Shown: positions 26,201 through 33,179, counted from the first letter of the stretch. The stretch is 37,492 bases of DNA from Proteobacteria bacterium UBA3588 (GCA_002376325.1 DFMR01000074.1:15927-53418); one strand, 5' to 3'. Notes: generated from the letters alone by a model not told the origin. Numbers and translations are program-made.

Positions 26201-26413
26201 GGTGATATAGCTCTGCACCGTCTGCGGACTGGCGCCGGGATAGGAGGTGCCGACGGTGATGACCGTGGTGGTGAGCTGCGGGTACTCACGCACCGTCATC
26301 TTGCTCAGGCCGAAGGCGCCGAGCACCAGGATCACCGTCGCCAGGGTGACGCCGAGCACCGGGCGGCGGATGAACAGATCGGTCCAGCGGGCGTTGACCA
26401 GATGTTTAGCCAT
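23255..26413 (-). CDS. RND (HAE1) multidrug efflux pump, inner-membrane subunit
   Basis: A 1052-residue AcrB/MexF-type proton-driven pump. The N-terminus WTDLFIRRPVLGVTLATVIL is the usual first helix. The proton-relay aspartates in TM4 are present as VVDDAIVMVEN (Asp416, Asp417), and the second half repeats the twelve-helix layout. Two large periplasmic loops lie between TM1-TM2 and TM7-TM8. Length is standard for hydrophobe/amphiphile exporters. The start has an AGGGAG site inside the end of the preceding fusion-protein gene, and only three bases separate the two genes. No outer-membrane TolC-like gene is present, so the pump must borrow one. Substrates are unknown; the upstream TetR repressor suggests induction by a small molecule. 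Confidence 0.95.
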   Translation of the reverse strand: MAKHLVNARWTDLFIRRPVLGVTLATVILVLGAFGLSKMTVREYPQLTTTVITVGTSYPGASPQTVQSYITQPLSRVLGSVPDLDYMTSTSSQGSSTITLHMKLNTSSEAALTNTLTQVKQVESLLPQNSFPPVVNSSSGSGTALMYIAFVSPDGTMNTSQIVDYVVRNAQPLLQTVSGVSQAQVLPSGASGGNGNNQAVRIWLNPASMAAHGITAADVHDALATQNVVTATGSTQGNLISVPLTSNLEMTSTAQFSDLVVKTVKGTPIYLKDIAKVEVGAESYISSFYFDGHPAVAMAIQTTPTANDLSVALGVSNKIEELKHRLPPGLQVGLPYNGAAFIHNAIDEVATTIAITVGVVVLVIFIFLGSARALIIPGVAIPLSLIGAGFLMYLSGYSLNLLTLLAFVLAIGLVVDDAIVMVENVHRHIDEGRTGFQASVLAARELTLPIIVMSTTLIAVYLPVAFGGGLNGALFGEFAFTIVFAVLISMVIALTLSPMLSGRILRPTPAHGLNHFLETAFTRLRGLFDRSLHSFLETPVVGLVFIFATFIALWFLFTGVRHELSPPQNSGVVFSLGTAQPNVAPHYLDALGQEVLKKFDKIPEKNHTFMVTGFSPTGAGNNSLIAGMALKDFSQRKRTATQLVPQLQGALKQIAGLKMAVFTPPPLPGSSGLFPIDFVVTSSGSYGDLNRIADKIMAKARASHRFLFLQKSLKIDQPQYEAVVNRKLAADLGINMDQIAADLQPMLSGAYVNRFTMDGYAYQVIPQASDTFRADPSDLEQYHIKAANGALVPLSTLVTFKTKVIPEALPQFDRINSVDLQGVPFPGVSQGEALTFLAQTAHEIAPTAAVNYAGAARQFMEQGNTFMLSVLLALILIYLLLSAQFNSFRDAMIVMFAVPMSAAGALLFMALGFASLNIYTEIALITLIGLITKQGILVVQFANDIQESEGLNLREAVERATSIRLRPIIMTTLAMVLGVIPLIVATGSGAPPRNQLGIVIASGLGIGALFSLYIVPVMYLYLSKDHAKIAAHELEQQQALDALTVEEEQSNT

Positions 26414-26416
26414 CGT

Positions 26417-27553
26417 TTAGCTCCCTTCCGGACGGGCGGCGGCTGCCTTGCTCAGCGCCCCGGAGGGCGGCTCAATCTTGATATGGGCGCCGGGATAGAG
26501 ATTGACCTGACCCTCGGTGACCACCTCGTCGCCGGCCTTGAGCCCCTTGACCACTGCGATCAGATTGTCGCGGTTGGCACCGGTCTGGACGATACGCTCC
26601 TCGGCGATGGTGCCCTTGTCGGTCTGTTTCACCACATAGACATATTCGCCGTAGGTGCTGTAGGCGATGGCGGTCTGCGGCACCGCTACCACCTGGTTGG
26701 TCGCCATCAGGCTAATGGTCACATCGCCGAACATGCCGGGGCGCAGCAGGCCGTCGGCGTTGGGGACGCTCGCCTCGATGCTGAGGTTGCGGGTGGTGCT
26801 GTCGAACGCCGAGCCGAGCGCCGTGATGGTGCCGGCGAAGCTGTGGCTGGGCTGGCCGCTGACGCTGAGGGCGACGCCATCACCCACCGCCACCCGGGCC
26901 AGGTCGCGCTGGGGGATCTGGAAGTCGACCAGCAGCGGATCCCACTGCTGGATATCGACCGCGCCGGCCCCCGGAGAGACATACTGCCCGAGGCTCACCT
27001 GGCGGATGCCGAGGTGGCCGTCGAATGGGGCGCGCACCTGCAGATTGGCCAGCGCCGCCTGATCGGCGGCGACCGCCGCCGTGGCTTCGTCGTAGGTGGC
27101 CTCGGCCGCCTGCAACTGCGACTGGCTGGTCAGCTTCTGCGGGAACAGGCTGCGCTGCCGCGTCAGTTCCTGCTTGGCGTTGAGCAGCTTGGCGCGGTCG
27201 GATGCCAGCTGGGCCTGCGCCACGTTGTCGTTGAGCTGCACCAGCAGGGTGCCGGCCTTGACGGCGTCGCCCGACTTGAAGTGAATGCCGGTGACCATGC
27301 CGGCGGTCTGGGCGGTGAGCATGGTCCCCTGGACCGCCTTGAGGCTGGCCACCGCCTGCAACCGCTCGGCCCAGGTCAGGTTCTGCGCCTTGCTGGTGGT
27401 TACGCTGATCATCGGTGCCGGCGCCGCGGCCATCGCCTTGTGGATCATGGCGCCGATGAAGCGATTGAAGCCGATGACGCCGCCATACACCACGGCGATG
27501 AACAGGACCATGATGACGACGCGGCGTTTAAAGTGCGCTTTGGGGGATGCCAT
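26417..27553 (-). CDS. RND efflux membrane fusion protein
   Basis: A 378-residue periplasmic adaptor (AcrA/MexE family). A single N-terminal membrane anchor (about residues 10-30, VVIMVLFIAVVYGGVIGF) replaces the lipobox seen in AcrA. The lipoyl/hairpin part shows GMVTGIHFKSGDAVKAGTLL, a helical hairpin over about 95-150, and LQVRAPFDGHLGIRQVSLGQ. The beta-barrel and membrane-proximal domains follow, with RPGMFGDVTI. The frame is open to 27595, but ATG 27553 is used because GAGGAA lies eight bases upstream. It bridges the pump to an outer-membrane channel, and lies between the TetR and RND genes in one minus-strand operon. Confidence 0.93.
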   Translation of the reverse strand: MASPKAHFKRRVVIMVLFIAVVYGGVIGFNRFIGAMIHKAMAAAPAPMISVTTSKAQNLTWAERLQAVASLKAVQGTMLTAQTAGMVTGIHFKSGDAVKAGTLLVQLNDNVAQAQLASDRAKLLNAKQELTRQRSLFPQKLTSQSQLQAAEATYDEATAAVAADQAALANLQVRAPFDGHLGIRQVSLGQYVSPGAGAVDIQQWDPLLVDFQIPQRDLARVAVGDGVALSVSGQPSHSFAGTITALGSAFDSTTRNLSIEASVPNADGLLRPGMFGDVTISLMATNQVVAVPQTAIAYSTYGEYVYVVKQTDKGTIAEERIVQTGANRDNLIAVVKGLKAGDEVVTEGQVNLYPGAHIKIEPPSGALSKAAAARPEGS

Positions 27554-27699
27554 GGGGTAGTTCCTCAAGAGTGCTGAGTTGGTGCGATAGCGCACGGGGT
27601 GCCGTCGGGATGCGCGGTGGCAGGTACGCTGCAGTGATGATGGTTGAGCATGTTGCTGGATCCTTGTTGATTATTGTCATTCCGGCAGCACGGCGCCGC

Positions 27700-28332
27700 C
27701 TAGGTTTGCGGCCGCCTGCGCGTCTCCGCCTCGACCAGGGAGACGCCGTAGTCGGTGAGGCGGCGCAAGGTCTGTTCCAGCGAGCGGTCGTCGCTCAGCA
27801 GGGTCGGCGCGAAGGCCTCGACGAAATCCCGCTTGATGAACAGTACCATCCCCATGCCGGCCAGGCTGATGGCGAGGTGCTGGATCGCGTCGTCCGGCGC
27901 CTCGACGCCGCAGTGGCGGCAGAGGAAGCGGCAGAGTTGTTCATGTTGGGGCCGGAAGAAATCTTCACAACGCTCGTTGAGCAGGCCGGTCGGCTGTATC
28001 TGTTCGCGCACCAGCAGCATGTGGCGGTGCGGGCTGATGCAGGACTCGGTGAGCAGTTGCGCCAGCGGCTGGAAGAAGGCCTCCAGGCCTTCGCGCAGTG
28101 TGGAATCGGGCGCGAGCAGGGCAGCCGGCACGCCGGTGATGCACTCGGGCGGGCGGCACACCGCACGGTAGAGCGAGGCCTTGTCGCCGAAGTGGTAGTG
28201 GATGGCCGCCGCGTTGGCCCCCGCCAGGCGACAGATCTCGCGGGTCGAGGCACGGGCGTAGCCCTTCTCCGCGAACACCTCGGTCGCGGCCTCGATCAGG
28301 CGTTGGCGCAGCTTGGGGCTTTCGTCGTTCAT
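27700..28332 (-). CDS. TetR family repressor of the efflux operon
   Basis: A 210-residue TetR/AcrR-type regulator. The N-terminal helix-turn-helix (about residues 8-55) reads RQRLIEAATEVFAEKGYARA then STREICRLAGANAAAIHYHF, with FGDKASLYRAV. The C-terminal ligand-binding part resembles the CerR/DUF1956 subgroup. ATG 28332 is chosen because conserved sequence starts a few residues later; the frame is open to 28491 but upstream codons do not look coding. It is the first gene of the likely operon with the fusion protein and pump. A palindrome at 28382-28399 upstream of its start could be the operator. Control of the pump is inferred from position. Confidence 0.9.
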   Translation of the reverse strand: MNDESPKLRQRLIEAATEVFAEKGYARASTREICRLAGANAAAIHYHFGDKASLYRAVCRPPECITGVPAALLAPDSTLREGLEAFFQPLAQLLTESCISPHRHMLLVREQIQPTGLLNERCEDFFRPQHEQLCRFLCRHCGVEAPDDAIQHLAISLAGMGMVLFIKRDFVEAFAPTLLSDDRSLEQTLRRLTDYGVSLVEAETRRRPQT

Positions 28333-28381
28333 CCGTGCTAACCGTTGAGGATTCCGAATGGTAGGCGAAGCAAACGGCTGT

Positions 28382-28399
28382 TTCAAGCGCTTGCTTGAA
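28382..28399. promoter_or_regulatory. Candidate TetR operator
   Basis: The palindrome TTCAAGC-GCTT-GCTTGAA lies 50 bases upstream of the TetR start. Size and symmetry suit a TetR-family site. It is also 55 bases upstream of the NifA-type site of the divergent nifE promoter. Confidence 0.5.
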
Positions 28400-28453
28400 T
28401 CTATGTCCAGGTGTGACCGGATTGTGGCCGGAATGCCACCGTGGTACTCCTTT

Positions 28454-28469
28454 TGTCGCAAAGACGACA
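28454..28469. promoter_or_regulatory. NifA upstream activator sequence
   Basis: TGT-N10-ACA (TGTCGCAAAGACGACA), an exact match to the NifA binding consensus. It lies 44 bases upstream of the sigma-54 promoter, giving a centre near -78 relative to the expected start site; NifA sites are usually found within about 150 bases upstream. Confidence 0.75.
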
Positions 28470-28513
28470 AGCTGATGCAAGTAAAAATCACGTAAATTCA
28501 GTTGGATAGACGC

Positions 28514-28529
28514 TGGCACGGGCGTTGCT
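28514..28529 (+). promoter_or_regulatory. Sigma-54 promoter of nifENX
   Basis: TGGCAC-GGGCG-TTGCT matches the RpoN -24/-12 consensus TGGCAC-N5-TTGCW completely. The -24 GG is at 28515-28516 and the -12 GC at 28527-28528. Transcription should start near 28540, about 27 bases before the nifE start codon. Confidence 0.9.
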
Positions 28530-28566
28530 GAAGGAGTTGCAGGCCTTCAGACCAACAGGTGTTGCC

Positions 28567-29952
28567 ATGCAGCCGAAAGAGATCGCCGCACTGCTGGACG
28601 AGCCGGCTTGTGCCCACAATACCAAGTCGAAGTCCGGCTGCGCCCGCCCCAAGCCCGGCGCCAGCGCGGGCGGCTGCGCCTTCGACGGCGCGCAGATCGC
28701 GCTGCTGCCCATCGCTGACGTGGCGCATATCGTTCATGGCCCCATCGCCTGCGCCGGCTCCTCCTGGGACAACCGCGGCACCCGCTCCACCGGTCCGACG
28801 CTGTACCGCATCGGCATGACCACCGACCTCACCGAGCAGGACGTGATCATGGGCCGCTCCGAAAAGCGGCTGTTCCACTCCATCAAGCAGGCCATCGACA
28901 GCTACGCTCCGGCGGCGGTGTTCGTCTACAACACCTGCGTCCCGGCACTCGTCGGCGACGACGTCGAGGCGGTGTGCAAGGCGGCGGTGGAGAAGTGGGG
29001 CGTGCCGGTGGTGCCGGTGGACGGCGCAGGTTTCTACGGCACCAAGAATCTGGGCAACCGCATCGCCGGCGAGTCGATGGTCAAGCACGTGATCGGCACC
29101 CGCGAGCCCGACCCTCTGCCGGAGGGTAGCGAACGTCCCGGTATCAAAGTGCATGACGTCAATCTGATCGGCGAGTACAACATCGCCGGCGAGCTGTGGC
29201 ACGTGCTGCCGCTGCTGGACGAACTGGGCCTGCGCGTGCTGTGCACCCTCTCCGGTGATGCCCGCTTTCGCGAGGTGCAGACCATGCACCGCGCCGAGGC
29301 GAATATGATGGTCTGCTCCAAGGCGATGGTGAACGTTGCGCGCAAGCTGGAGCAGAAGTACGGCACGCTCTGGTTCGAGGGCAGTTTCTACGGTGTGCGC
29401 GACGTCAGTCAGGCGCTGCGCGATTTCGCCCGCCTGATCGGCGACCCGGACCTGAGCGCACGCACCGAACAGGTGATTGCGCGCGAGGAGGCGAAGGCCG
29501 ATGCACTATTGCAACCGTGGCGCGAGCGGCTCGACGGCCGTCGCGCGCTGCTCTACACCGGCGGCGTCAAGTCGTGGTCCATCATCTCCGCGTTGCAGGA
29601 TCTCGGGCTGAAGGTGGTTGCCACCGGCACCAACAAATCCACCGAAGAGGACAAGGCGCGCATCCGCGAACTGATGGGGCCGGAGGTGAAGATGCTCGAC
29701 GAGGGCAGCCCGCGCGCGCTGCTCGACACGGTGCGCGACTACCAGGCCGACATCCTCATCGCCGGCGGCCGCAACATGTACACCGCGCTCAAGGCGCGCA
29801 TCCCGTTCCTCGACATCAACCAGGAGCGCGAATTCGGTTACGCCGGCTACGCCGGCATGGCGGAGCTGGCGCGTCAGTTGGCGCTCACCATTGAAAACCC
29901 CATCTGGCCGGCGCTGCGCAAACCGGCACCGTGGGAGGAGGTCGCGTCATGA
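28567..29952 (+). CDS. nifE: Nitrogenase FeMo-cofactor scaffold protein NifE
   Basis: A 461-residue alpha subunit of the NifEN scaffold, on which the NifB-derived iron-sulfur core becomes the FeMo-cofactor precursor. The cluster-ligand cysteines sit at Cys37 (GGCAFDG), Cys62 (IACAGSSWDNRG) and Cys124 (YNTCVPALVGDD), the numbers used in the Azotobacter protein. The C-terminal ILIAGGRNMYTALKARIPFL block is typical of the family. The frame begins at 28525, inside the promoter, but ATG 28567 has AGGTG six bases upstream and starts the conserved MQPKEIAALLDEPAC. A sigma-54 promoter and NifA site lie directly upstream. It overlaps nifN by ATGA. Confidence 0.97.
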   Translation: MQPKEIAALLDEPACAHNTKSKSGCARPKPGASAGGCAFDGAQIALLPIADVAHIVHGPIACAGSSWDNRGTRSTGPTLYRIGMTTDLTEQDVIMGRSEKRLFHSIKQAIDSYAPAAVFVYNTCVPALVGDDVEAVCKAAVEKWGVPVVPVDGAGFYGTKNLGNRIAGESMVKHVIGTREPDPLPEGSERPGIKVHDVNLIGEYNIAGELWHVLPLLDELGLRVLCTLSGDARFREVQTMHRAEANMMVCSKAMVNVARKLEQKYGTLWFEGSFYGVRDVSQALRDFARLIGDPDLSARTEQVIAREEAKADALLQPWRERLDGRRALLYTGGVKSWSIISALQDLGLKVVATGTNKSTEEDKARIRELMGPEVKMLDEGSPRALLDTVRDYQADILIAGGRNMYTALKARIPFLDINQEREFGYAGYAGMAELARQLALTIENPIWPALRKPAPWEEVAS

Positions 29953-31304
29953 GCGTTACGGTACTCAAGCGCAACAAGGCGCTGACGGTCAATCCGCTGA
30001 AGACCAGCCAGCCGGTGGGGGCGACCCTGGCGTTCCTTGGACTGAGCCGGGCGATGCCGCTGATGCACGGCTCCCAGGGCTGCACCGCCTTTGCCAAGGT
30101 GATGTTCGTGCGTCACTTCCGCGAACCGATCCCGCTGCAGACCACGGCGATGGATCAGGTGAGCACGGTGATGGGGGCTGACGACAACGTGGTCGAGGCG
30201 CTCAAGACCGTGTTCAGCAAGAACAAGCCGCAACTGATCGGACTGATGACCACCGGGCTGGCGGAGACCCAGGGCGCCGATATCCGTCGTGCCGTCAAAC
30301 AGTTCCGCGAGCTTCACCCGGAGTTCGACGATCGCTGTGTGGTGCCGGTGGAGACCCCGGACTACGTGGGCGGCTTCGAGAGCGGTTTCGCCCTGGCGGT
30401 GAAGTCGATGGTGGAGACCATCGTCCCCGAGTCGAATCGCGTCGGTCTGCGCCAGCGCCAGGTCAACGTGTTGGCCGGCGCCCACCTGACGCCGGGCGAC
30501 GTGGAGACGCTCAAGGAGATGATCGAGGCGTTCGATCTGCGCCCGGTGGTGTTGCCCGATATTGCCGATTCTCTCGACGGCCATCTGACCCAGGACGATT
30601 TCACGCCGCACACGGTCGGCGGTACGCCGCTGTCCGACATCCAGCTGATGGGCGAGTCGATCGCGACCCTGGTGATCGGTCGGGCGCTGCACGGTGTCGC
30701 CGACGCGCTCAACGCACGTACCGGCGTGCCCGATTACCGTTTCGATCATCTGCTCGGCATCGACGCGGTGGACAATTTCGTCACGGCGCTGAGCCTGATC
30801 GCCGAACGTCCGGTGCCGGAGCGGCTGCGACGCCGGCGCGCGCAGTTGCAGGACGCCATGGTGGACAGCCACTTCATGATCGGCCTGCGCCGCTGCGCCG
30901 TCGCCGCCGAGCCCGATCAGCTGCTGGCGCTGACCGAGCTGTTGCAGGGGATCGGCGCCGAGGTGGTGGCGGCGGTGGCGCCGAGCCGCGGCCCCGCGCT
31001 GGAGGCGCTGCAACTGGACGAGGTGAAGATCGGCGACCTGGAGGATTTGGAACAGGCCGCGTGCGAACGCCATGCCGAGCTGTTGCTGGGCAACTCGCAC
31101 TTGGGGCAGAGCGCCAAGCGGCTCGGCCTGCCGTTGCAGCGCATCGGTTTTCCGCTCTACGATCTGGTCGGCGGCTACCAGCGCGCCGCCGTCGGTTATC
31201 GTGGCACGCGCCAACTGCTGTTCGACCTGGCGAACCTGATGCTGGAACACGGCGAACATGAGATCGCGCCGTACCGTTCCATCTACGCGCAAAAGAGGGA
31301 CTGA
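29949..31304 (+). CDS. nifN: Nitrogenase FeMo-cofactor scaffold protein NifN
   Basis: A 451-residue beta subunit of the NifEN scaffold. The N-terminal NPLKTSQPVGATLAFLGLSR and HGSQGCTAFAKVMFVRHFRE blocks are diagnostic; Cys45 in the second corresponds to the single NifN cluster ligand. The middle keeps VVPVETPDYVGGFESGF. The start is ATG 29949, overlapping the nifE stop as ATGA, so both subunits are probably made in equal amounts. Length is normal for NifN. A three-base gap leads into nifX. Confidence 0.97.
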   Translation: MSVTVLKRNKALTVNPLKTSQPVGATLAFLGLSRAMPLMHGSQGCTAFAKVMFVRHFREPIPLQTTAMDQVSTVMGADDNVVEALKTVFSKNKPQLIGLMTTGLAETQGADIRRAVKQFRELHPEFDDRCVVPVETPDYVGGFESGFALAVKSMVETIVPESNRVGLRQRQVNVLAGAHLTPGDVETLKEMIEAFDLRPVVLPDIADSLDGHLTQDDFTPHTVGGTPLSDIQLMGESIATLVIGRALHGVADALNARTGVPDYRFDHLLGIDAVDNFVTALSLIAERPVPERLRRRRAQLQDAMVDSHFMIGLRRCAVAAEPDQLLALTELLQGIGAEVVAAVAPSRGPALEALQLDEVKIGDLEDLEQAACERHAELLLGNSHLGQSAKRLGLPLQRIGFPLYDLVGGYQRAAVGYRGTRQLLFDLANLMLEHGEHEIAPYRSIYAQKRD

Positions 31305-31307
31305 ACC

Positions 31308-31784
31308 ATGAGCATGCAGCGGCAGTTGCGGGTGTTGGACGGTAACGAGGCGGGGATTGCTCCGGGACTGCTGGTGGCCTTCGCCAGCTCCGATCTGAAA
31401 CGCGTGGATCAGCATTTCGGCTCCGCCGAACGCTTTGCCATCTACCGGGTCGAGGCGGAGCGGGTGACGCTGTCGCAGGTAGCCGAGTTCGGCAGGCTGG
31501 AACACGACGGCAACGAAAACAAACTGTTAGAAAAATTCGTGCTGCTCGACGGTTGCGCCGCGGTCTATTGCCAGGCGGTCGGTCCGTCGGCGGTGCGCCA
31601 GTTGCTGGGACTCGGCGTGCAACCGATGAAGGTGCCGGAGGGGAGCGCCATCGGCGCACTGCTGGGCGGCATGCAGCATGAGTTGCGGCAAGGCGCGCAC
31701 GGTTGGATCGGCCGCGCGCTGGCACGGCAACGGCGGGATCAAAAGCGGTTCGACGTCATGGAGGCGGAAGGCTGGGAGGATTGA
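31308..31784 (+). CDS. nifX: FeMo-cofactor carrier protein NifX
   Basis: A 158-residue NifX, which binds and exchanges the NifB cofactor and the cofactor precursor with NifEN. The core motif LLVAFASSDLKRVDQHFGSA includes the conserved His-Phe-Gly seen also in the nifY product. CAAVYCQAVGPSAVRQLL follows, and the helical tail GWIGRALARQRRDQKRFD is NifX-like. The start lies three bases after nifN. Unlike the 235-residue nifY product it has only the single cofactor-binding domain. Confidence 0.95.
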   Translation: MSMQRQLRVLDGNEAGIAPGLLVAFASSDLKRVDQHFGSAERFAIYRVEAERVTLSQVAEFGRLEHDGNENKLLEKFVLLDGCAAVYCQAVGPSAVRQLLGLGVQPMKVPEGSAIGALLGGMQHELRQGAHGWIGRALARQRRDQKRFDVMEAEGWED

Positions 31785-31879
31785 CGGCGGCGGTATCGGA
31801 GATGTGCAACGTGGAAGCGGTTGATGGGATTCGGGGGCGAGTTCCGGTTTCCGCATTGCACATCCCCCATGCCGCCGCA
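31785..31879. repeat. Palindromic element between nifX and the NifX-associated gene
   Basis: Two imperfect inverted arms of about 35 bases. The left runs CGGCGGCGG...GATGTGCAACGTGGAAGCGG, the right CCGGTTTCCGCATTGCACATC...GCCGCCGC. The perfectly matched core is GATGTGCAA/TTGCACATC. It could fold in the nif mRNA and separate the nifENX part from downstream genes, or be an inserted dispersed repeat. Confidence 0.6.
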
Positions 31880-31910
31880 GGATTACGAATACCTAAACGG
31901 AGAGACCACG

Positions 31911-32372
31911 ATGAATGCAGTGACGATTGACGACCCGGTGCTGACCACCGATTTCGCCGCGGAGATGGTGAAGCAGATGCGTGCCCTGGACAGCTACGGC
32001 GTGTGGGAAGGCTACACCCCGGCCCAGCTGCTGGACCCGTTCGTGCTGACGCCGGAACGCAAGAAGGAGATCCCGGTGGTCGGCGATCCGGACGAGGAGA
32101 CCATGGCGCGGGTGAAGGCCTTCTACAACGCCATCTCCATCCTGATCGAAAAGGAGTGCAGTCTGATGGCGATCCCGATGATCGTGCTCAGCCACGAAGG
32201 CTTCGGTCGCGTGCTGATCACCGTCGGCAAGCTGGTGGTGGTCGACAGGACCCTGCGCGATGTGCACCGCTTCGGTTTCGCCAGCCTCTCCAAGCTGAAG
32301 GACGAGGCCGACAAGCTGCTGTCCATCGCGCTGGAGCTGATCGGCGAGCACTCGAAGGTGGCCGGATTGTAA
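31911..32372 (+). CDS. NifX-associated nitrogen fixation protein (DUF269)
   Basis: A 153-residue member of the NifX-associated (DUF269) family, which follows nifX in most molybdenum-nitrogenase clusters. Typical blocks are VKQMRALDSYGVWEGYTPAQ, LLDPFVLTPERKKEIP, IPMIVLSHEGFGRVLI and KLVVVDRTLRDVHRFGF. The exact role is unresolved but it is linked to cofactor synthesis. The frame is open from 31821 over the palindromic element, but ATG 31911 has CGGAGAG upstream and starts the conserved sequence. Part of the nifENX transcription unit. Confidence 0.92.
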   Translation: MNAVTIDDPVLTTDFAAEMVKQMRALDSYGVWEGYTPAQLLDPFVLTPERKKEIPVVGDPDEETMARVKAFYNAISILIEKECSLMAIPMIVLSHEGFGRVLITVGKLVVVDRTLRDVHRFGFASLSKLKDEADKLLSIALELIGEHSKVAGL

Positions 32373-32377
32373 GACCA

Positions 32378-32467
32378 TTAACCACGGGGGGCACGGGGAA
32401 CACGGGGAATTCCTGAATTCATACGGCACGTTGCTGGCGTTTCCCCGTGCCGTACTCCGTGGTTCAA
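32378..32467. repeat. CCACGGGG-type palindromic element, copy 2
   Basis: Left arm 32378-32408 starts TTAACCACGGGGGGCACGGG; the right arm 32440-32467 ends CTCCGTGGTTCAA. The left arm differs at only two of 30 positions from the element at 2663-2760, about 30 kb away. It separates the DUF269 gene from the DUF683 gene. Confidence 0.7.
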
Positions 32468-32488
32468 TCTTGCATCGGGGGATGGGTG

Positions 32489-32719
32489 ATGAGCGAAGAA
32501 AAGCTGAAACAGTTGGAGAAAGAGGTCAAGAAGCGCAAGCGCATCGCCAGCGAGTGGTCGTCGCAGCTGCACGACCTGGTGGAAGAGCGGTTGCCTGCGG
32601 CCTACGGGGAGTTGCAGGGGATCGCTCAGTCGACCTACGACGCCTGCAAGGCGTGGGAAGAGGCGAACGAGGCCTGGCAGAGCGCCCAGGCGCAACAGCG
32701 AACGGAGAGAGAAAGATGA
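32489..32719 (+). CDS. CCE_0567-family (DUF683) nif-associated protein
   Basis: A 76-residue, highly charged helical protein of the CCE_0567/DUF683 family, found beside the DUF269 gene in nif clusters; cyanobacterial relatives form helical metal-binding assemblies. The sequence opens MSEEKLKQLEKEVKKRKRIA and has AAYGELQGIAQSTYDACKAW near residues 36-55, consistent with a two-helix coiled hairpin. ATG 32489 follows a GGGGGATGGG purine run; an earlier ATG at 32447 falls in the repeat. It overlaps the next ferredoxin gene by ATGA. Confidence 0.9.
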   Translation: MSEEKLKQLEKEVKKRKRIASEWSSQLHDLVEERLPAAYGELQGIAQSTYDACKAWEEANEAWQSAQAQQRTERER

Positions 32720-33015
32720 GTGAAATGATCACCGGCCTGACCCGCGGAGGGTCCAATTGGACGCCGGAATTCATCGTGGCCATCAATCAGGCTGACTGCA
32801 TCGGTTGCGGCCGCTGCTACAAGGTGTGTCCGCGCGAAGTATTCGAACTGGTGGAACGCGAGGTCGACGATGAGGATGACGACGACGATTTCTCCGACGA
32901 CGTCGCCATGGTGATGTCCATCGCCAACGCCATGGACTGCATCGGCTGCGGCTCCTGCTCGCGCGTCTGCTCCAAGAAGTGCCACAGCCACGCGGCTGCG
33001 GCCGTCGGGACTTGA
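32716..33015 (+). CDS. fdxB: Nif-specific ferredoxin III, FdxB type
   Basis: A 99-residue 2[4Fe-4S] ferredoxin. Cysteines 28, 31, 34 and 38 (CIGCGRCYKVCP) and 75, 78, 81 and 85 (CIGCGSCSRVC) form the two cluster sites, with an extra Cys89. Between them is a strongly acidic loop (DDEDDDDDFSDD, about 51-62), usual in this nif-specific class. The second motif ends VCSKKC with Ser where Pro is common. ATG 32716 overlaps the DUF683 stop as ATGA; the longer frame from 32431 is not used. Likely electron carrier for cofactor assembly or nitrogenase. Confidence 0.93.
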   Translation: MSEMITGLTRGGSNWTPEFIVAINQADCIGCGRCYKVCPREVFELVEREVDDEDDDDDFSDDVAMVMSIANAMDCIGCGSCSRVCSKKCHSHAAAAVGT

Positions 33016-33085
33016 AAAAAGCGAGATTGAATCACGAAGGGCGGCTGCGGAGTGCCTCGTACCGTCCATGACCATTTCTGGATAC

Positions 33086-33153
33086 GTAGGAGCGGCTCCG
33101 CTGCGATGGCTGTGTTTCCTTTCGGCCTTTTTTCGCGGCATAGCCGCATCTAC
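33086..33153. repeat. REP-like inverted repeat between ferredoxin genes
   Basis: The left arm GTAGGAGCGGCTCCGCTGCGA and right arm TCGCGGCATAGCCGCATCTAC are imperfect inverted copies flanking a pyrimidine-rich centre. The GTAGGAGC start is the same as in the element at 250-352, suggesting one REP superfamily. Confidence 0.6.
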
Positions 33154-33179
33154 AGTAATGCGAACAAACGGGAAAGAGC

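Noticed and set aside
25385..27577. A 730-codon open frame on the plus strand
   Set aside because: It is antisense to the RND pump and fusion protein genes, which have clear family motifs. Its composition is low in complexity and shows no domain.
28486..28510. IHF-like site between the NifA site and the sigma-54 promoter
   Set aside because: The AT-rich stretch matches the IHF consensus only partly, with mismatches in both conserved blocks.
29874..31505. A 543-codon minus-strand frame opposite nifN
   Set aside because: Shadow of nifN and nifX caused by codon bias; nifN motifs on the plus strand are unambiguous.
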